Notes: generated from the sequence alone by a model not told the origin. Counted from the stretch's first letter, positions 54,963 to 64,000 are shown. The stretch is DNA of 64,000 nt from Micromonospora echinaurantiaca (GCF_900090235.1 NZ_LT607750.1:2368501-2432500); one strand, 5' to 3'. A program made the numbers and translations.

Positions 54963-56204
54963 TCACCCGCCGTCGAGGCGGTCGGCCCGGGCGTGCAGGT
55001 AGCGCTGCTGGGCCAGGTTGGTCGACCGGGCGGCCGCCGCCCGGTAGGCGTCCCGGGCGGCGGTACGGTCGCCGAGCAGTTCCAGCAGGTGCGCGCGGAC
55101 GGCCGGCAGGCGGGCGTCCGCGCCGAGCCGGCCGTCGGCGGCCAGCGCGTCGACCAGCGCCAGTCCGGCCCCCGCGCCCTGACTCATCGCCACCGCCACC
55201 GCGTGGTTCAGCGCCACCACCGGGCTGTCGGAGACCTGCCGCAGAACCTCGTACAGCGCGGTGATCTGGGCCCAGTCGGTCGCCTCGGCGTTGGGCGCCT
55301 CGTCGTGCACCGCGGCGATCGCCGCCTGCAGCTGGTACGGCCCGACCCGGCCGCGGGGGAGCGCGGCGGTGACCAGGGCGACGCCCTCGGCGATCTGGTC
55401 GGTCTTCCACCGGCTGCGGTCCTGCTCGGCCATCGGCACCAGTTCGCCGTGCGGGCCGGTGCGGGCCGGTGCCCGGGCGTCGGTGAGCAGCATCAGCGCG
55501 AGCAGCCCGGTGACCTCGGGATCGTCCGGCAGCAGCCGGTGCAGCAGGCGGGTCAGCCGGATCGCCTCGGCGGCCAGGTCCGCGCGGAGCAGGGCCGGCC
55601 CGGCGGTGCTCGCGTACCCCTCGTTGAAGATCAGGTAGAGCACGTGCAGGACGGCGGCGAGGCGCGCGGCGCGCTCGGGTCCGGCGGGCATCGCGAACGG
55701 CAGGCCGCTGTCGCGGATGCGCTGCTTGCCGCGGGTGATCCGGCGGGTCATCGTGGCCTCCGGCACCAGGAACGCCCGCGCCACCTCGGCGGTGCTCAGC
55801 CCGCCGACGGCGCGCAGGGTGAGCGCGATCTGGGAGGCCGGTGACAGCGCCGGATGGCAGCACAGGAACAGCAGGGTGAGGGTGTCGTCGGTGTCGGCCG
55901 GCGGGCGGTCGGCGGCGGGGGCCAGCCGCTGCTCGGGCAGCACCCGGCGAGCCACCGTCTCCTCCCGCCGCCGCCGGGCCTGCTCGCCGCGCAGCAGGTC
56001 GGTCAGCCGGCGGGACGCCACGGTGATCAGCCAGCCGCGCGGGTTGTCCGGTACGCCGTCGCGCGGCCAGCCGGTGGCCGCCGCGATCAGCGCCTCCTGG
56101 GTGGCGTCCTCGGCGGTGTCGAAATGGCCGTACCGGCGCACGAGCGCGCCGAGGACCTGCGGCGCCAGCCGGCGCAACAGGTCCTCGACACGCTCCGCGG
56201 GCAT
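54963..56204 (-). CDS. ECF42-type RNA polymerase sigma factor with C-terminal extension
   Basis: A 413-residue sigma factor. Region 2 is at ~5-75 (LRRLAPQVLGALVRRYGHFDTAEDATQEALIAAATGWPRDGVPDNPRGWLITVASRRLTDLLR), region 4 at ~115-170 (LSPASQIALTLRAVGGLSTAEVARAFLVPEATMTRRITRGKQRIRDSG), then a ~240-residue TPR-like domain (LYLIFNEGYAST..., DWAQITALYEVLRQVSDSPVVALNHAVAVAMSQGAGAGL) characteristic of group ECF42. It starts 7 nt after the YCII gene stop, the typical ECF42-DGPF arrangement, and there is no anti-sigma gene. The C-terminal domain is thought to control activity in this group. Confidence 0.9.
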   Translation of the reverse strand: MPAERVEDLLRRLAPQVLGALVRRYGHFDTAEDATQEALIAAATGWPRDGVPDNPRGWLITVASRRLTDLLRGEQARRRREETVARRVLPEQRLAPAADRPPADTDDTLTLLFLCCHPALSPASQIALTLRAVGGLSTAEVARAFLVPEATMTRRITRGKQRIRDSGLPFAMPAGPERAARLAAVLHVLYLIFNEGYASTAGPALLRADLAAEAIRLTRLLHRLLPDDPEVTGLLALMLLTDARAPARTGPHGELVPMAEQDRSRWKTDQIAEGVALVTAALPRGRVGPYQLQAAIAAVHDEAPNAEATDWAQITALYEVLRQVSDSPVVALNHAVAVAMSQGAGAGLALVDALAADGRLGADARLPAVRAHLLELLGDRTAARDAYRAAAARSTNLAQQRYLHARADRLDGG

Positions 56205-56211
56205 CGCCGGT

Positions 56212-56616
56212 TCAACCGTCCAGGTCGGCGATGCCCTCGGCGACCGGCCGCACGTCCACGTACTCGCCGGGGGCGTCCGGGTTGACGAAACCGGCGGCGA
56301 TCTCGGTGGCCCGGTCGAAGCTGTCGCACTCCACGATGGTGTAGCCGGCCAGCACCTCCTGCGTCTCCGGATACGGCCCGTCGGTCACCACCGGCAGCCC
56401 GCCGCTGACCTGGACCCGGCGAGCGTGCACCGGGGCGACCAGCCCGCGCGCGTCCACCAGTTCGCCGGATTCGGCCAGCGCCTGGTGGACCTTCTCCATG
56501 TGGGCGTGCATCGCGGCGACGTCCTCCGCCGACATGGGCGGCTTGTCGGCGGCGGGCCGGCCGGCCAGCACGTCGTAGTCGCGCTGGGAGCCGTACAGCA
56601 GGATCATGTACTTCAT
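56212..56616 (-). CDS. YCII-related (DGPF) protein paired with ECF42
   Basis: A 134-residue YCII/DGPF protein: MKYMILLYGSQRDYDVLAG, HMEKVHQALAESGELVDARGLVAPVHARRVQVSGGLPVVTDGPYPETQEVLAGYTIVECDSFDRATEIAAGF. DGPY replaces DGPF. It is the first gene of the ECF42 operon, and in this sigma group such proteins are the usual regulon members. ATG 56616 follows GAGGAGGATGCG. It is only distantly similar to the stand-alone YCII protein at 17155-17511. Confidence 0.87.
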   Translation of the reverse strand: MKYMILLYGSQRDYDVLAGRPAADKPPMSAEDVAAMHAHMEKVHQALAESGELVDARGLVAPVHARRVQVSGGLPVVTDGPYPETQEVLAGYTIVECDSFDRATEIAAGFVNPDAPGEYVDVRPVAEGIADLDG

Positions 56617-56745
56617 CTCGCATCCTCCTCGTCGGCGCCGGTGCGGCGCCCTCACCGGAGACGTCGGCGCCGCCCGCCGGTTCCGGACACCGGGGGTGGA
56701 GCCTACGTCCGGGGTACGGGTGCGCGGGCCGATTACCGTCGACGC

Positions 56746-56958
56746 ATGACGATGTGGATGCTGTTCGGCGGGGTGGCGGTGCTGATCCTCGGGGCGTTCG
56801 CCTGGGTCGGCTGGCGGGACCGCCGGCGGCTCAGCGGGCCCGACGACACGCGCGCCGACCGGGACGCGCGGGCGGGCCAGCACGCCTACGAGGTGCAGCG
56901 GCACGCCTCCCCGGGGCAGGAGTGGTCGGCGCGCAACGACACGCACGGGCCGGGATGA
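56746..56958 (+). CDS. Small single-pass membrane protein
   Basis: A 70-residue protein with one N-terminal transmembrane segment (WMLFGGVAVLILGAFAWVGW, ~4-23) and a charged cytoplasmic tail (RDRRRLSGPDDTRADRDARAGQHAYEVQRH). No family recognised. A TTACCG hexamer 7 nt before the ATG is compatible with a leaderless start. Divergent from the YCII-ECF42 operon. Confidence 0.55.
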   Translation: MTMWMLFGGVAVLILGAFAWVGWRDRRRLSGPDDTRADRDARAGQHAYEVQRHASPGQEWSARNDTHGPG

Positions 56959-57054
56959 ACCCGCGGGGCGGTGACGCCGTAGATCACTGCGAGGGCATGA
57001 CGGACGTGCCGTCGGGGTACTTCACGGGGCATCGCCGACGCCGGGAGGGGCACT

Positions 57055-57804
57055 GTGACGGCAGGTAGGCATCGGTGGTCGCGCGGGTCGCTGGCCGGGC
57101 TGGTGGTGGCGCTGGTGGCCACCGCCGGGTGCTTCGTCGGCGGGGTGTCCGAACCGGGCACGGAGGAGCCGGCGCCACGGCAGCCCGGTTCGTCGGCGTC
57201 GCCCGGGGCGGAGCAGACCCGGGCGGACGGCACCACCAGCGTCGCGGAGTTCCAGCAGGACGTCCGCGACGCGCAGAGCATCGCCGAACGGTACTGGGCC
57301 CAGCAGCTCCAGGCCTCGGGGCAGCAGTTCCGGCCGGTCCGGCAGATCATCCCGTACCAGCGCGGCGGCGAGGTGACCTGCGGTGGGCAGGAGATTCCGC
57401 GCAACAACGCTGTCTACTGCTCGGCCGGCGACTTCATCGCCTACGACGTGCGCTGGTCGGTGGGGGCGTTCCGCCAGGTCGGCGACGCGTTCGTGTTCTA
57501 CCTGCTCGGCCACGAGTACGCGCACGCCATCCAGGTCCGCCTCGGCATCCGCTACAGCTTCACCATCCAGCAGGAGCTGCAGGCGGACTGCATGGCCGGG
57601 GCGTACCTGGGGGACTCGGTGCGCGCCGGGGTGCTGACCCTCGACGAGGGCGACCTGGACGAGTTCCGCGACGGGTTGCTCGCGGTCGGCGACGACCCCG
57701 ACCAGCCCTGGTTCGCGGAGGGTTCGCACGGCACCGCCGAACAGCGCACCGAGTCCTTCTTCCGCGGCTACGAGCGGTCCCTGACGGCCTGCAACCTGGG
57801 CTGA
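57055..57804 (+). CDS. Neutral zinc metallopeptidase, YpfJ-like lipoprotein
   Basis: A 249-residue putative lipoprotein. Signal peptide ends in a lipobox (VATAGC, Cys ~26), then a disordered Ser/Glu/Pro stretch, and a metallopeptidase domain with HEYAHAIQ (the HExxH zinc motif) and a downstream acidic ligand region QQELQADCMAGAYLGDSV. The family (putative neutral zinc metallopeptidases) includes YpfJ. Two extra Cys (VTCGGQE, YCSAG) may form a disulfide. GTG start. Confidence 0.85.
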   Translation: MTAGRHRWSRGSLAGLVVALVATAGCFVGGVSEPGTEEPAPRQPGSSASPGAEQTRADGTTSVAEFQQDVRDAQSIAERYWAQQLQASGQQFRPVRQIIPYQRGGEVTCGGQEIPRNNAVYCSAGDFIAYDVRWSVGAFRQVGDAFVFYLLGHEYAHAIQVRLGIRYSFTIQQELQADCMAGAYLGDSVRAGVLTLDEGDLDEFRDGLLAVGDDPDQPWFAEGSHGTAEQRTESFFRGYERSLTACNLG

Positions 57805-57814
57805 GCGGTCCCGG

Positions 57815-58369
57815 TCAGCCCTCGTCCCACCACTGGCTCATCCGCACCGACGCGCCGCCGCCGTTGTCGCCCAGGTTCGGGTCGTTGAAGGAGAAGGTCA
57901 CCCGGGGGTTCGGGCCGGCGCTGTAATAGAGGATGCAGCCGCTGTCCGTGCCGACCGGGAACCACTGCCCGGGGCCGTAGAAGAGGCCCGTCTTGAACAC
58001 CAGCACGGACCCATCGGAGACCTTGGCGATCAGCGCGTACCGGAGGGCGTCCGGCGCCGGCCACCCGCTGCCGCCCGGGGGCCACTCGCCGGCGATGGAC
58101 TTCTGGGTGCCCCAGTGGTCGATGCGGATCTTGCCCTGCGCGGACACCCGGAGCACGTCCCGGTCCCGGATGCCCACCGGAGTCGGCCACACGGTCTGCC
58201 GGTTGCCCGGCGCGGACCAGGGCTGGTCGTCGATGTTCTGCGGCGGGGCCAGGTCGTAGCAGCGGTCCAGCGGCAGGTTCGCCGCCGCGGCCGGGGTCGC
58301 CGGCCAGAGCGCGGCGGTGGCCGCGAGGACGACCACTGTGCACCGGGAGAGCAGGGATCGGACGCGCAT
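57815..58369 (-). CDS. Secreted LecA/PA-IL-like beta-sandwich protein
   Basis: A 184-residue secreted protein: signal peptide ~1-34 (RCTVVVLAATAALWPATPAAAA), then a mature domain with RDVLRVSAQGKIRIDHWGTQKS, ALRYALIAKVSDGSVLVFKTGLFYGPGQWFPV and NPRVTFSFNDPNLGDNGGGASVRMSQW. This order (GDxI-type strand, AL(I/V)xKI, TGLF, FNDxxxxxNxG) resembles the galactose-binding lectin PA-IL/LecA, including the calcium-loop Asn/Asp-rich motif FNDPNLGDNGGG. Carbohydrate binding is inferred. The gene converges on the metallopeptidase with only 10 nt between stops. Confidence 0.6.
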   Translation of the reverse strand: MRVRSLLSRCTVVVLAATAALWPATPAAAANLPLDRCYDLAPPQNIDDQPWSAPGNRQTVWPTPVGIRDRDVLRVSAQGKIRIDHWGTQKSIAGEWPPGGSGWPAPDALRYALIAKVSDGSVLVFKTGLFYGPGQWFPVGTDSGCILYYSAGPNPRVTFSFNDPNLGDNGGGASVRMSQWWDEG

Positions 58370-58550
58370 CGGCGACCTCCTCAGGCGACGGGCCGCCGCG
58401 GCGGCGGCCGGCTGCGCCCAGTCTGCGACCGGCCCGCAAGCCCGCCGGCCGGTCGCGATCGGAGCCTGGTCGCGGGGGCTGGCCGTCAGACAGGTCACCC
58501 GGACGGCACCTCGACCCGGCAGCCGTACGGGAAGTTGAGAGGATCGCGGG

Positions 58551-59240
58551 GTGACCGCTGATCCGCTGCCCAGCCGCCATCCCGCCGCCGTGCTCTTCGA
58601 CATGGACGGCACCCTGGTCGACAGCGAGAAGCTGTGGGACGTCGCGCTGCACGAACTGGCGGCCGAGTACGGCGGCACGCTCTCCGACGCGGCCCGCAAG
58701 GCGATGGTCGGCACCAGCATGGCCGCGTCGATGCGGCTGCTGCACGACGACCTGGGCCAGCCGGAGCGCGACCCGCAGGTCAGCGCGGCGTGGATCGACG
58801 CCCGGATCCTGGAGCTGTTCCGCACCGGCCTGCGCTGGCGTCCCGGCGCGCTGACCCTGTTGCGGGCGGTCCGGGCGGCGGGCATCCCCACCGCCCTGGT
58901 CACCTCCAGCGGCCGGCCGCTGGTCGAGGTGGCGCTGGACACCCTGGGCCGGGACAGCTTCGACGCGGTGGTCTGCGGCGACGAGGTGGACGCCACCAAG
59001 CCGCACCCGGAGCCGTACCTGGCCGCCGCCCGGCTGCTCGACGTGCCGATCGCCCGCTGCGTGGCGATCGAGGACTCGCCGACCGGGGTGGCCAGCGCGC
59101 TCGCCGCCGGGGCGGCGGTGCTCGCCGTACCCGCCGAGGTGCCGATCGCCGCGACGGCCGGCGTACACCAGGTGGAGAGCCTGACCGGCGCGGACCTGGA
59201 GCTGCTGGCCGCCCTGCTGGGCGAACCGCCGACCGGATGA
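58551..59240 (+). CDS. HAD-superfamily phosphatase (beta-phosphoglucomutase-like)
   Basis: A 229-residue HAD subfamily IA enzyme: motif [13 protein letters not shown] (D17, D19), cap domain with [16 protein letters not shown], motif [17 protein letters not shown], motif III Lys ([13 protein letters not shown]) and motif [26 protein letters not shown]. Relatives are phosphatases and mutases of sugar phosphates. GTG 58551 with a GAGGAT hexamer 6 nt upstream may be leaderless. The divergent LecA-like gene starts 181 nt upstream. Confidence 0.88.
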   Translation: MTADPLPSRHPAAVLFDMDGTLVDSEKLWDVALHELAAEYGGTLSDAARKAMVGTSMAASMRLLHDDLGQPERDPQVSAAWIDARILELFRTGLRWRPGALTLLRAVRAAGIPTALVTSSGRPLVEVALDTLGRDSFDAVVCGDEVDATKPHPEPYLAAARLLDVPIARCVAIEDSPTGVASALAAGAAVLAVPAEVPIAATAGVHQVESLTGADLELLAALLGEPPTG

Positions 59241-59246
59241 CGCGAT

Positions 59247-59276
59247 GGAGGGGCCCGCCGGTCGGCGGGCCCCTCC
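59247..59276. terminator. 14-bp bidirectional hairpin
   Basis: GGAGGGGCCCGCCG (59247-59260) and its complement (59263-59276), minimal loop, between the HAD gene stop (59240) and the stop of the opposing permease gene (59293). Confidence 0.85.
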
Positions 59277-59292
59277 TGCTGCGACGGCGACC

Positions 59293-61842
59293 TCAGTCGT
59301 GGGCGATGGCGCCCAGCACGTTGATCCGGGCGGCCCGGACCGCCGGCAGCACCGCGGCGATCACGCCGACGATCGCGGCCAGGCCGAGCATGACGCCCAT
59401 CTGGTCCCAGGGCAGCACCAGGTCGGTGATCCCCTCGTCCTTCAACGCCTCGACCACCGCGGCGCCGAGCCCGCTGCCGACCGCCACGCCGAGCAGCGCG
59501 CCGAACACCGAGATCACCACCGCCTCGACGGTGATCATGCGCATGGTCTGCGCCCGGCGCAGCCCGATCGCCCGCAGCAGGCCCAGCTCGCGGGTCCGCT
59601 CCAGCACCGACAGCGCCAGCGTGTTGATGATGCCGAGCACGGCGATCACGATGGCCAGGGCGAGCAGGATCTGGATCATCGTGAGCAGCCCGTCCAACTG
59701 GCCGGCCTGCTGCTCGATGAAGGCGTCCCGGTCGGCCACCGACACCTCGGGAGAGTCGGCCAGCAACGCCTCGACCTGCGGCTGCACCGAGGCCACCGAG
59801 GTACCCGGGGCCAGCTGGATGAAGCCCTGGATCGGCTGCGGGATGCTGAAGTCACGGGCCGCCGCCGGCGGCAGCACCACCGGGTTGGTCAGCTGCGAGC
59901 TGGCGTAGATGCCGCTGACCGTGTAGGTGCGGGCCTCGCCCCGGGCCAGCTGCACCGGCACCTGGGAGCCGACGGAGAGCCCGCGCGACTTCGCGGTGTC
60001 CGAGCTGACCAGCATCTGGTCCGGCGCGAGCCGGTCGATGTCACCGGCGGTCGGGGTGGCCCCGAAGATCTGCCGAAGCGAGGCCACCTCGCTGCTCGCC
60101 GCCACCCAGGTCCGCTCGCCGCCGACCAGCGCCATGTCGCCGTACTCGCCGTCGACCAGGCGGACGCCGGGGATCGCCGCGGCCTTCTCCAGCACCGCCG
60201 GGTCGAAGCTCGGCGGCCGCGGGCCGCTCTGCACGCCGGCGATCACCAGCTCGGCCTTGATGGTGTCCTGGGCCAGGCCGCTGATGCTGCTCTTCGCCGA
60301 GTCCAGGATCACCGTCACCCCGGTGACCAGCGCGATGCCGACCATCAGCGCGGCGGCGGTGATGGCGGTACGCCGCGGGTTGCGGCCGGAGTTGAGCCGG
60401 CCCAGCTTGCCCGGCACCGACCAGGCGAAGATCGCCCCGAGCAGGCTCACCACCGGCCGGCTGATCAGCGGGGTCAGCAGCGCCACGCCGATGAAGGCGA
60501 ACAGCACGCCGCCGAGGATGGTGACCAGGGTGTTGTCGCCGGCGTTGCCGGTGAGGCCCAGGGCCAGCAGCGCGGCGCCGATCGCGGTGACCACCCCACC
60601 GGCGATGGTGATCTTGGTCAGCGGCCGGTCCGGGGTGGCCACGTCCTGCATCGCCGCGATCGGCGGGATCCGGGACGCCCGCAGCGCCGGCAGCAGCGCC
60701 GCCACCACGGTGATGATCAGGCCGACGGCGAACGCGCCGATCACTGCCGACGCCGGCACGCCGAGCCCGGCCAGGGTGAGCCCGCCGGCGAAGGTGCTGA
60801 ACAGGTACGCCAGCAGCGCGCCGATGCCGATGCCGGCGCCCAGGCCGAGCACCGAGGCGATCAGGCCGACCGCGATGGCCTCCAGCACCACCGAGCCGAT
60901 GATCTGCTTGCCGCTGGCGCCGATGGCCCGCATCAGCGCCAGCTCGCGGGTGCGCTGGGCCACGATGATCGAGAAGGTGTTCAGGATCAGGAAGGTGCCC
61001 ACCAGCAGCGCCACCGCGGCGAAGCCGAGCAGGATCCGGTTGAAGAAGGTCAGCGCCTCCTTCAGCCCGGCCGCCGCGTCGGCGGAGAGCTGCTCGCCCG
61101 TCTTGACCTCGTAGCCGCCGCCCACCGCGGCGGCCACCGCGTCGCGCAGCGACTCGTCGGACACCCCGTCGGCGGCCTTGATCGACACGCTGTTGTAGGT
61201 GTCCGGCGCGCCGAGCATCAGCTTCTGCGCGGTCGGCGTGGTGAACATGATCTCGTTGGCGCCGCCGATCGAGTCCCGGTCACCGCTGTAACCGAAGACG
61301 CCGACAATGGTGAACTCCCGCTTCGGCTCCAGCGTCAGCACGCCGACCCGGTCGCCGACCTTCACCTTCCCGGCCGTCGCGAGCGCCTTGTTGATCACGA
61401 TCTCGTCGTCGGCCTGCGGCCCGCGCCCCTCGCGCAGCTGCACCAGATCGCTCTCGCCGGTCCAGTTCTCACCCAGCTGCGGCGGGCCGAAGGAGGTGAC
61501 CACCTTGCCGTTGCTGCCGATCATCCGGGCCCCGTCGGCGGCGACCACCCCGGTGGCCTCGGCCACCCCGGGAACCGCCTTCACCGTGTCGAGGGTCGCC
61601 GCCGGGAACGGCGGGCTGACCTGCTCGCCCTCGGTCTCGCCGAGCGCGACCTTCGGCTTCGCGGCGACGTTGACGTCGATCCCCTCGTACGCGTCGGCGA
61701 AGATCGCGTCGAAGGAGCGGCCGAGGGTGTCAGTGAGCACGAAGGCGCCGGAGACGAACATGACCCCGAGCACCACCGCCAGGCCGGACAGGATGAGCCG
61801 GACCTTGCGGGCCAGCAGGCTCTTCAGTGTCGCCCGGAACAT
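59293..61842 (-). CDS. ABC transporter permease, FtsX/MacB type, two FtsX repeats
   Basis: An 849-residue membrane protein with two FtsX-like units: N-terminal helix and extracytoplasmic domain ([44 protein letters not shown]...), three-helix block ([51 protein letters not shown]...), a second extracytoplasmic domain (~470-690), and a C-terminal repeat of the same block ([43 protein letters not shown]). [24 protein letters not shown] are the coupling helices to the ATPase. Start overlaps the ATPase stop (TGATG). Likely exports or extrudes lipids, peptides or antimicrobials. Confidence 0.9.
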   Translation of the reverse strand: MFRATLKSLLARKVRLILSGLAVVLGVMFVSGAFVLTDTLGRSFDAIFADAYEGIDVNVAAKPKVALGETEGEQVSPPFPAATLDTVKAVPGVAEATGVVAADGARMIGSNGKVVTSFGPPQLGENWTGESDLVQLREGRGPQADDEIVINKALATAGKVKVGDRVGVLTLEPKREFTIVGVFGYSGDRDSIGGANEIMFTTPTAQKLMLGAPDTYNSVSIKAADGVSDESLRDAVAAAVGGGYEVKTGEQLSADAAAGLKEALTFFNRILLGFAAVALLVGTFLILNTFSIIVAQRTRELALMRAIGASGKQIIGSVVLEAIAVGLIASVLGLGAGIGIGALLAYLFSTFAGGLTLAGLGVPASAVIGAFAVGLIITVVAALLPALRASRIPPIAAMQDVATPDRPLTKITIAGGVVTAIGAALLALGLTGNAGDNTLVTILGGVLFAFIGVALLTPLISRPVVSLLGAIFAWSVPGKLGRLNSGRNPRRTAITAAALMVGIALVTGVTVILDSAKSSISGLAQDTIKAELVIAGVQSGPRPPSFDPAVLEKAAAIPGVRLVDGEYGDMALVGGERTWVAASSEVASLRQIFGATPTAGDIDRLAPDQMLVSSDTAKSRGLSVGSQVPVQLARGEARTYTVSGIYASSQLTNPVVLPPAAARDFSIPQPIQGFIQLAPGTSVASVQPQVEALLADSPEVSVADRDAFIEQQAGQLDGLLTMIQILLALAIVIAVLGIINTLALSVLERTRELGLLRAIGLRRAQTMRMITVEAVVISVFGALLGVAVGSGLGAAVVEALKDEGITDLVLPWDQMGVMLGLAAIVGVIAAVLPAVRAARINVLGAIAHD

Positions 61843-62612
61843 CAGTTGCCCACCTCGGCGGCGTGCGTGTCCAGCTTCTTCATGGTGTCCAGCACCGTCT
61901 CGGCGGTCGGCTCGATCAGCTCGGAGACGATCTGCCCGTCGGCGAGGAAGACCACCCGGTCGGCGTACGCGGCGGCGGTCGGGTCGTGGGTGACCATGAC
62001 GATGGTCTGCCCGTGCTCGCGTACCGAGTTGCGCAGGAAGTTGAGCACCTCGGCGCCGGCCCGGGAGTCCAGGTTGCCGGTCGGCTCGTCGGCGAAGATC
62101 ACCTCGGGGCGGGAGACCAGCGCCCGGGCGCAGGCCACCCGCTGCTGCTGGCCGCCGGAGAGCTGGGCCGGGCGGTGGTCCAGCCGGTCCCGCAGCCCGA
62201 CCGTGGCGATCACGGTGTCGTACCAGGCCGGGTCGGGTTTGCGGCCGGCGATCGACAGCGGCAGCAGGATGTTCTCCTTGGCCGTCAGCGTCGGCAGCAG
62301 GTTGAACTGCTGGAAGATGAAGCCCACCTTGTCCCGGCGCAGCTTCGTCAGGCCCGAGTCGCCGAGGCCGGTGACCGTGGTGTCGCCGATCGACACGGTG
62401 CCCCGGGTGACCGAGTCCAGCCCGGCCAGGCAGTGCATCAGCGTCGACTTGCCCGACCCGGACGGGCCCATGATCGCCGTGAACCGGCCCTGCTCGAACT
62501 CCGCGGTCACCCCCCGCAGCGCGACGACCTGCGCCTCGCCGCTGCCGTACACCTTCCACACGTCGTTCGCCCGGGCCGCGGCCTGCGCCTGCCGGCCTAC
62601 CGTCGCGGTCAC
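61842..62612 (-). CDS. ABC transporter ATP-binding protein (LolD/MacB type)
   Basis: A 256-residue ATPase: Walker [15 protein letters not shown]-loop [10 protein letters not shown], signature [15 protein letters not shown], Walker [14 protein letters not shown] and H-loop VMVTHDP. All are intact. It energises the FtsX-type permease encoded next. GTG 62612 is chosen because GAAGAGG is 8 nt upstream; GTG 62621 would overlap that site. The two-component genes upstream (62958-64000) read in the same direction, with a 345-nt gap, and probably regulate this exporter. Confidence 0.93.
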   Translation of the reverse strand: MTATVGRQAQAAARANDVWKVYGSGEAQVVALRGVTAEFEQGRFTAIMGPSGSGKSTLMHCLAGLDSVTRGTVSIGDTTVTGLGDSGLTKLRRDKVGFIFQQFNLLPTLTAKENILLPLSIAGRKPDPAWYDTVIATVGLRDRLDHRPAQLSGGQQQRVACARALVSRPEVIFADEPTGNLDSRAGAEVLNFLRNSVREHGQTIVMVTHDPTAAAYADRVVFLADGQIVSELIEPTAETVLDTMKKLDTHAAEVGN

Positions 62613-62957
62613 GTCATGCACCTCTTCCGTCTGAATTTGATCCGCGCCGCCCCCGCTGGTCCGGCGCGGCAGTCCCCATCATCTGTGCTCCGCGGCGGCG
62701 ATCCGTCCGACTCCGGGTGGAAGCGGTGCGGATTTCGCGCTGCGGGTGCCCCCCATCGCCGGCTCAGGGTTGCCCCTGAGGCGGCCACCGGGCCAGCGGG
62801 TTTCCGCCGGCCGGGACCGATCCTGCACACTGACGCCGCGTCAGGGTCAACCGCGCCGCGCCGTCTTGCGTCACGGTAGGTGACCACGACAACCGGGGCC
62901 GTCGCCCCGCCGGCGGCTCTTCGGGTACGCCCCGGGCGGTAGCCCGGTGGCCGCGCG
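62613..62957. other. Promoter region between the response regulator and the ABC exporter
   Basis: A 345-bp gap with no supported gene. It is less GC-rich around 62620-62700, where the ABC operon promoter must lie. No hairpin or operator was identified with confidence. Confidence 0.45.
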
Positions 62958-63644
62958 CTACGTCCGGGGGCGGACCAGTCCCGACTCGTACGCCAGCACC
63001 ACCGCCTGCACCCGGTCGCGCAGCCCCAGCTTGGTCAGCATGTGCCCGACGTGGGTCTTGATGGTGGTCTCGCTCACCGACAGCGCCCGGGCGATCTCGG
63101 CGTTGGACAGGCCCCGGGCGACGTGCACCAGCACCTCGCGCTCCCGCTCGGTGAGCGCGTCGAGCGCCCGGGGCGGAGTGGCCGCCGGGTCCGGCAGCAC
63201 GTCGGCGAAGCGGTCCAGCAGCCGCTTGAGGATCCGGGGGGCGACCACCGCGTCCCCGCCGGCCACCGTCCGGATCGCCGCCACCAGGTCGTCGGCCGGC
63301 ACGTCCTTGGCCAGGAAGCCGCTCGCCCCGGCCCGCAGCGCCCCGACCACGTACTCGTCGAGGTCGAAGGTGGTCAGGATCAGCACCCGCACCGGCAGCC
63401 GGGCGTCGACGATGGCCCGGGTGGCGGCCACCCCGTCCATCCGGGGCATCCGGATGTCCATCAGCACCACGTCGGGCAGCAGCCGCCGGGACAGCTCCAC
63501 CGCCTCCACGCCGTCGCCGGCCTCGGCGACGATGTCCAGGTCCTCCTCGGCGCCGAGCACCATCCGGAACCCGGTACGCAGCAGCGGCTGGTCGTCGGCG
63601 AGCAGGATCCGCACCGGCCGCGCCGGCGCCGTCGGATCGGTCAT
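62958..63644 (-). CDS. NarL/FixJ-family response regulator
   Basis: A 228-residue two-component regulator. Receiver domain ~12-130: acidic pair D17/D18, phosphoacceptor D63 in DVVLMDIRMPRMDG, T/K in LILTTFDLDEY and FLAKDVPADDL. LuxR-type HTH ~160-225 (LTEREREVLVHVARGLSNAEIARALSVSETTIKTHVGHMLTKLGLRDRVQAVVLAYE). It pairs with the kinase gene immediately upstream (partial here) and precedes an ABC exporter. Confidence 0.93.
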   Translation of the reverse strand: MTDPTAPARPVRILLADDQPLLRTGFRMVLGAEEDLDIVAEAGDGVEAVELSRRLLPDVVLMDIRMPRMDGVAATRAIVDARLPVRVLILTTFDLDEYVVGALRAGASGFLAKDVPADDLVAAIRTVAGGDAVVAPRILKRLLDRFADVLPDPAATPPRALDALTEREREVLVHVARGLSNAEIARALSVSETTIKTHVGHMLTKLGLRDRVQAVVLAYESGLVRPRT

Positions 63645-63772
63645 CGTTCTCCCTGTCCTGCTGTCCCGTTGTCCTGTGCCGCTGTACCGCTGTGCCGCTG
63701 TCCCCGCCCTGCCGGGCGGTCCCGTCGCCGCGGCCCGCCGGCGCGGGCCGTCGTCGCTGTCGGGGCGCGCCG

Positions 63773-64000
63773 TCAGGCCGGGCGGACGACCGCCGGCTCC
63801 ACCGGAATCCTCGCGTACACCCGGAAGCCCCCGCCGGGGCGCGCCCCGATGCGCAGGACCCCACCGTAGAGGCCGACCCGCTCGCGCATCCCTACCAGTC
63901 CGTGCCCGATCCGGTCGGCCTCGGGCAGCGGCCCGCGCCCGGTGTCGGTCACCTCCACCTCGACCGCGTCGACGCCGAAATCCAACCGCACCTGCGCGGT
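63773..64000 (-). CDS. Sensor histidine kinase, C-terminal fragment (gene continues past window)
   Basis: The last ~75 residues of a HATPase_c domain: VRLDFGVDAVEVEVTDTGRGPLPEADRIGHGLVGMRERVGLYGGVLRIGARPGGGFRVYARIPV contains the G1 (DTGRG) and G2 (GHGLVGMRERV) ATP-binding boxes of the NarX/DesK-type kinases. The 5' end lies beyond base 64000. It is the cognate partner of the NarL-type regulator 128 nt downstream. Confidence 0.88.
   Translation of the reverse strand, partial: TAQVRLDFGVDAVEVEVTDTGRGPLPEADRIGHGLVGMRERVGLYGGVLRIGARPGGGFRVYARIPVEPAVVRPA

Noticed and set aside
59245..62634. 1129-codon open frame antisense to the ABC exporter genes
   Set aside because: Shadow of the intact permease and ATPase frames; the translation is His/Gln/Arg-rich with no recognisable motif.
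1..64000. tRNA, rRNA or transposase genes
   Set aside because: Looked for T-loop-like GGTTCGA motifs, conserved rRNA segments and DDE transposase motifs in the translated frames and found none convincing; a tRNAscan/Infernal run would settle it.

Overview
This window is a high-GC actinobacterial chromosome segment, most likely from Micromonosporaceae (Micromonospora or a close relative). The evidence is the strong third-position GC bias, the mycothiol ligase MshC with its actinobacterial DUF3090/SCO1664-type neighbours, an F420-type LLM oxidoreductase, a CebR/CelR-type operator before a cellulosome-style GH10 xylanase, GAF-ANTAR and ECF42 regulators, WXG100/EspC-like proteins, and many GTG starts with GTGA/ATGA overlaps. 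No rRNA, tRNA, CRISPR array, transposase or integrase was seen.

Layout. 0-12 kb: the 3' part of an accessory SecA, then small regulators and stress or housekeeping genes (GAF-ANTAR, DUF2231, a methyltransferase, DUF3500, ankyrin, cupin). These are followed by a cysteine dioxygenase-rhodanese pair behind a palindromic operator, two paralogous winged-helix proteins, a kinase-like protein with a broken P-loop, a DksA/TraR zinc finger, DUF72 and DUF2267. 12-17.5 kb: a PIG-L deacetylase-DUF72 operon, a secreted GH10-CBM2 xylanase, and a two-gene unit pairing an internally repetitive Asp/Gly/Ala peptide with a JmjC-type cupin oxygenase. That unit is the best candidate here for an undescribed peptide-modification system. 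17.6-22.3 kb: a minus-strand operon of a small helical protein, a 330-aa protein, a single-ATPase FtsK/SpoIIIE protein and a coiled-coil membrane protein, resembling a stripped-down type VII secretion-like apparatus. 22.4-30.5 kb: NYN nuclease-like protein, a ClpC-type unfoldase with two small partners, LysR, hemerythrin, an M20 peptidase and conserved hypotheticals.

30.7-34.7 kb: a divergent type-VII-associated cluster (YbaB/EbfC and a TY-Chap/SseB-like protein one way; EspC-like, WXG100-like and PH-like proteins the other way). Its last gene is preceded by two tandem 59-bp repeats that each encode a coupled 20-codon leader ORF. 34.7-40.7 kb: aldo/keto reductase, LLM oxidoreductase, UppP, then two gene-poor stretches around a secreted lysozyme-fold protein. 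They hold several large palindromic repeats and three tandem GGAAT-N18-GTT promoter matches. 40.7-46.3 kb: the phosphatase-DUF3090-SCO1664-mshC cluster, a GntR regulator and a PAC2 protein. 46.5-50 kb: cobalamin-dependent methionine synthase. 50.2-52.6 kb: a patch of lower-GC hypothetical genes. 52.7-64 kb: a Ca/H antiporter, an ECF42-YCII pair, a zinc metallopeptidase lipoprotein, a LecA-like secreted protein, a HAD phosphatase, and a two-component system upstream of an ABC exporter.

Several genes (9087, 28154, 40702, 41519, 42981, 46531) have a -10-like hexamer 6-7 nt before the start codon, which suggests leaderless mRNAs. This spacing was used to choose the start in several cases. Convergent gene pairs are regularly separated by strong GC-rich hairpins.
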